Positions 21,132 through 21,222 of a DNA stretch of 21,222 nt are shown here, piece by piece; the first letter of the stretch is position 1, and the number at the start of each line of letters is the position of its first letter. The DNA is from an uncultured Clostridium sp. GTDB lineage: Bacteria > Bacillota > Clostridia > Lachnospirales > Lachnospiraceae. The position numbers and the translations under genes were made by a program. The notes under the pieces are model-generated. The model was given only the letters and a program-made list of their open reading frames with translations. It did no database searches and was not told the DNA's origin. Location of the stretch: contig CAMEWU010000009.1 in NCBI GenBank assembly GCA_945946715.1, forward strand, positions 1-21,222. Reading direction: 5' to 3'.

Positions 21132-21222
21132 ATGCGGGAACACAAACATGTATTCAAGATGATAACACTGATTTCCCAAATCGGAATAACCATGTTATCG
21201 TCTATTTTTCTGTGTGGACTGA
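21132..21222 (+). CDS. AtpI/AtpZ-like ATP synthase-associated membrane protein, 5' part
   Basis: ATG 21132 follows GAGGTGAG. The 30 residues before the window edge (MREHKHVFKMITLISQIGIT, then MLSSIFLCGL) match the start of AtpI/AtpZ-like small membrane proteins, where a basic N-terminus is followed by a Q-I-G-containing first helix. These proteins assist assembly or magnesium supply of the F-type ATP synthase and usually open the atp operon, so atpB and further subunits are expected beyond the window. The call rests on a short fragment. Confidence 0.65.
   Translation, partial: MREHKHVFKMITLISQIGITMLSSIFLCGL

Noticed and set aside
1..21222. tRNA and rRNA genes
   Set aside because: No cloverleaf-type T-loop/acceptor pattern or rRNA-like conserved blocks were noticed on either strand.

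Overview
The window looks like chromosome from a low-GC anaerobic Firmicute of the class Clostridia, most probably Lachnospiraceae. The basis is AT-rich DNA, strong AAGGAGG-type ribosome binding sites, pyruvate formate-lyase chemistry, a CwlD-like amidase, a MecA adaptor, and a Sua5-RpiB-AtpI order resembling that of Bacillus subtilis. The genus is not determined.

Left third (1-6400) is accessory DNA: the C-terminal stub of a tyrosine recombinase, a GNAT acetyltransferase, an unknown small protein, a membrane-anchored XRE regulator, a MerR-type coiled-coil protein whose ribosome binding site lies inside a 25-bp-arm hairpin, a decayed Rpn-type (PD-(D/E)XK) nuclease/transposase, and an XRE repressor divergent from a secreted leucine-rich-repeat/cell-wall-binding protein. 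Three TATTGTTA half-sites lie between those last two genes, one of them on the predicted -35 box.

Middle (6400-13300): a carbamoyltransferase of OTC type with a non-canonical HDMP motif sits behind a consensus promoter and a terminator-like leader hairpin. A leftward block then encodes a lipid kinase, PlsC, an 8-Cys ferredoxin, the PFL activase and a pyruvate formate-lyase split into separate genes. The split is the most striking content. A 679-residue body has the Cys-Cys pair but no glycyl-radical domain. A 79-residue protein carries that domain (RVSGY). Between them is a 71-residue protein that resembles the radical subunit at its N-terminus but has lost the glycine and gained three cysteines. 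Each has its own Shine-Dalgarno, so this is a gene architecture rather than a simple frameshift. Behind the operon lie a long terminator hairpin and a tandem ~112-bp repeat, then pflA with its own promoter.

Right part (13300-21222) is mostly housekeeping: a DUF218/YdcF-like membrane protein, a DUF1858 protein, a small tail-anchored protein, transketolase, MecA (leftward), a probable structured non-coding RNA of about 260 nt divergent from mecA, a CwlD-like amidase (leftward), Sua5, RpiB and the start of an AtpI/AtpZ-like gene. Function calls rest on motifs read by eye; no database search was run.
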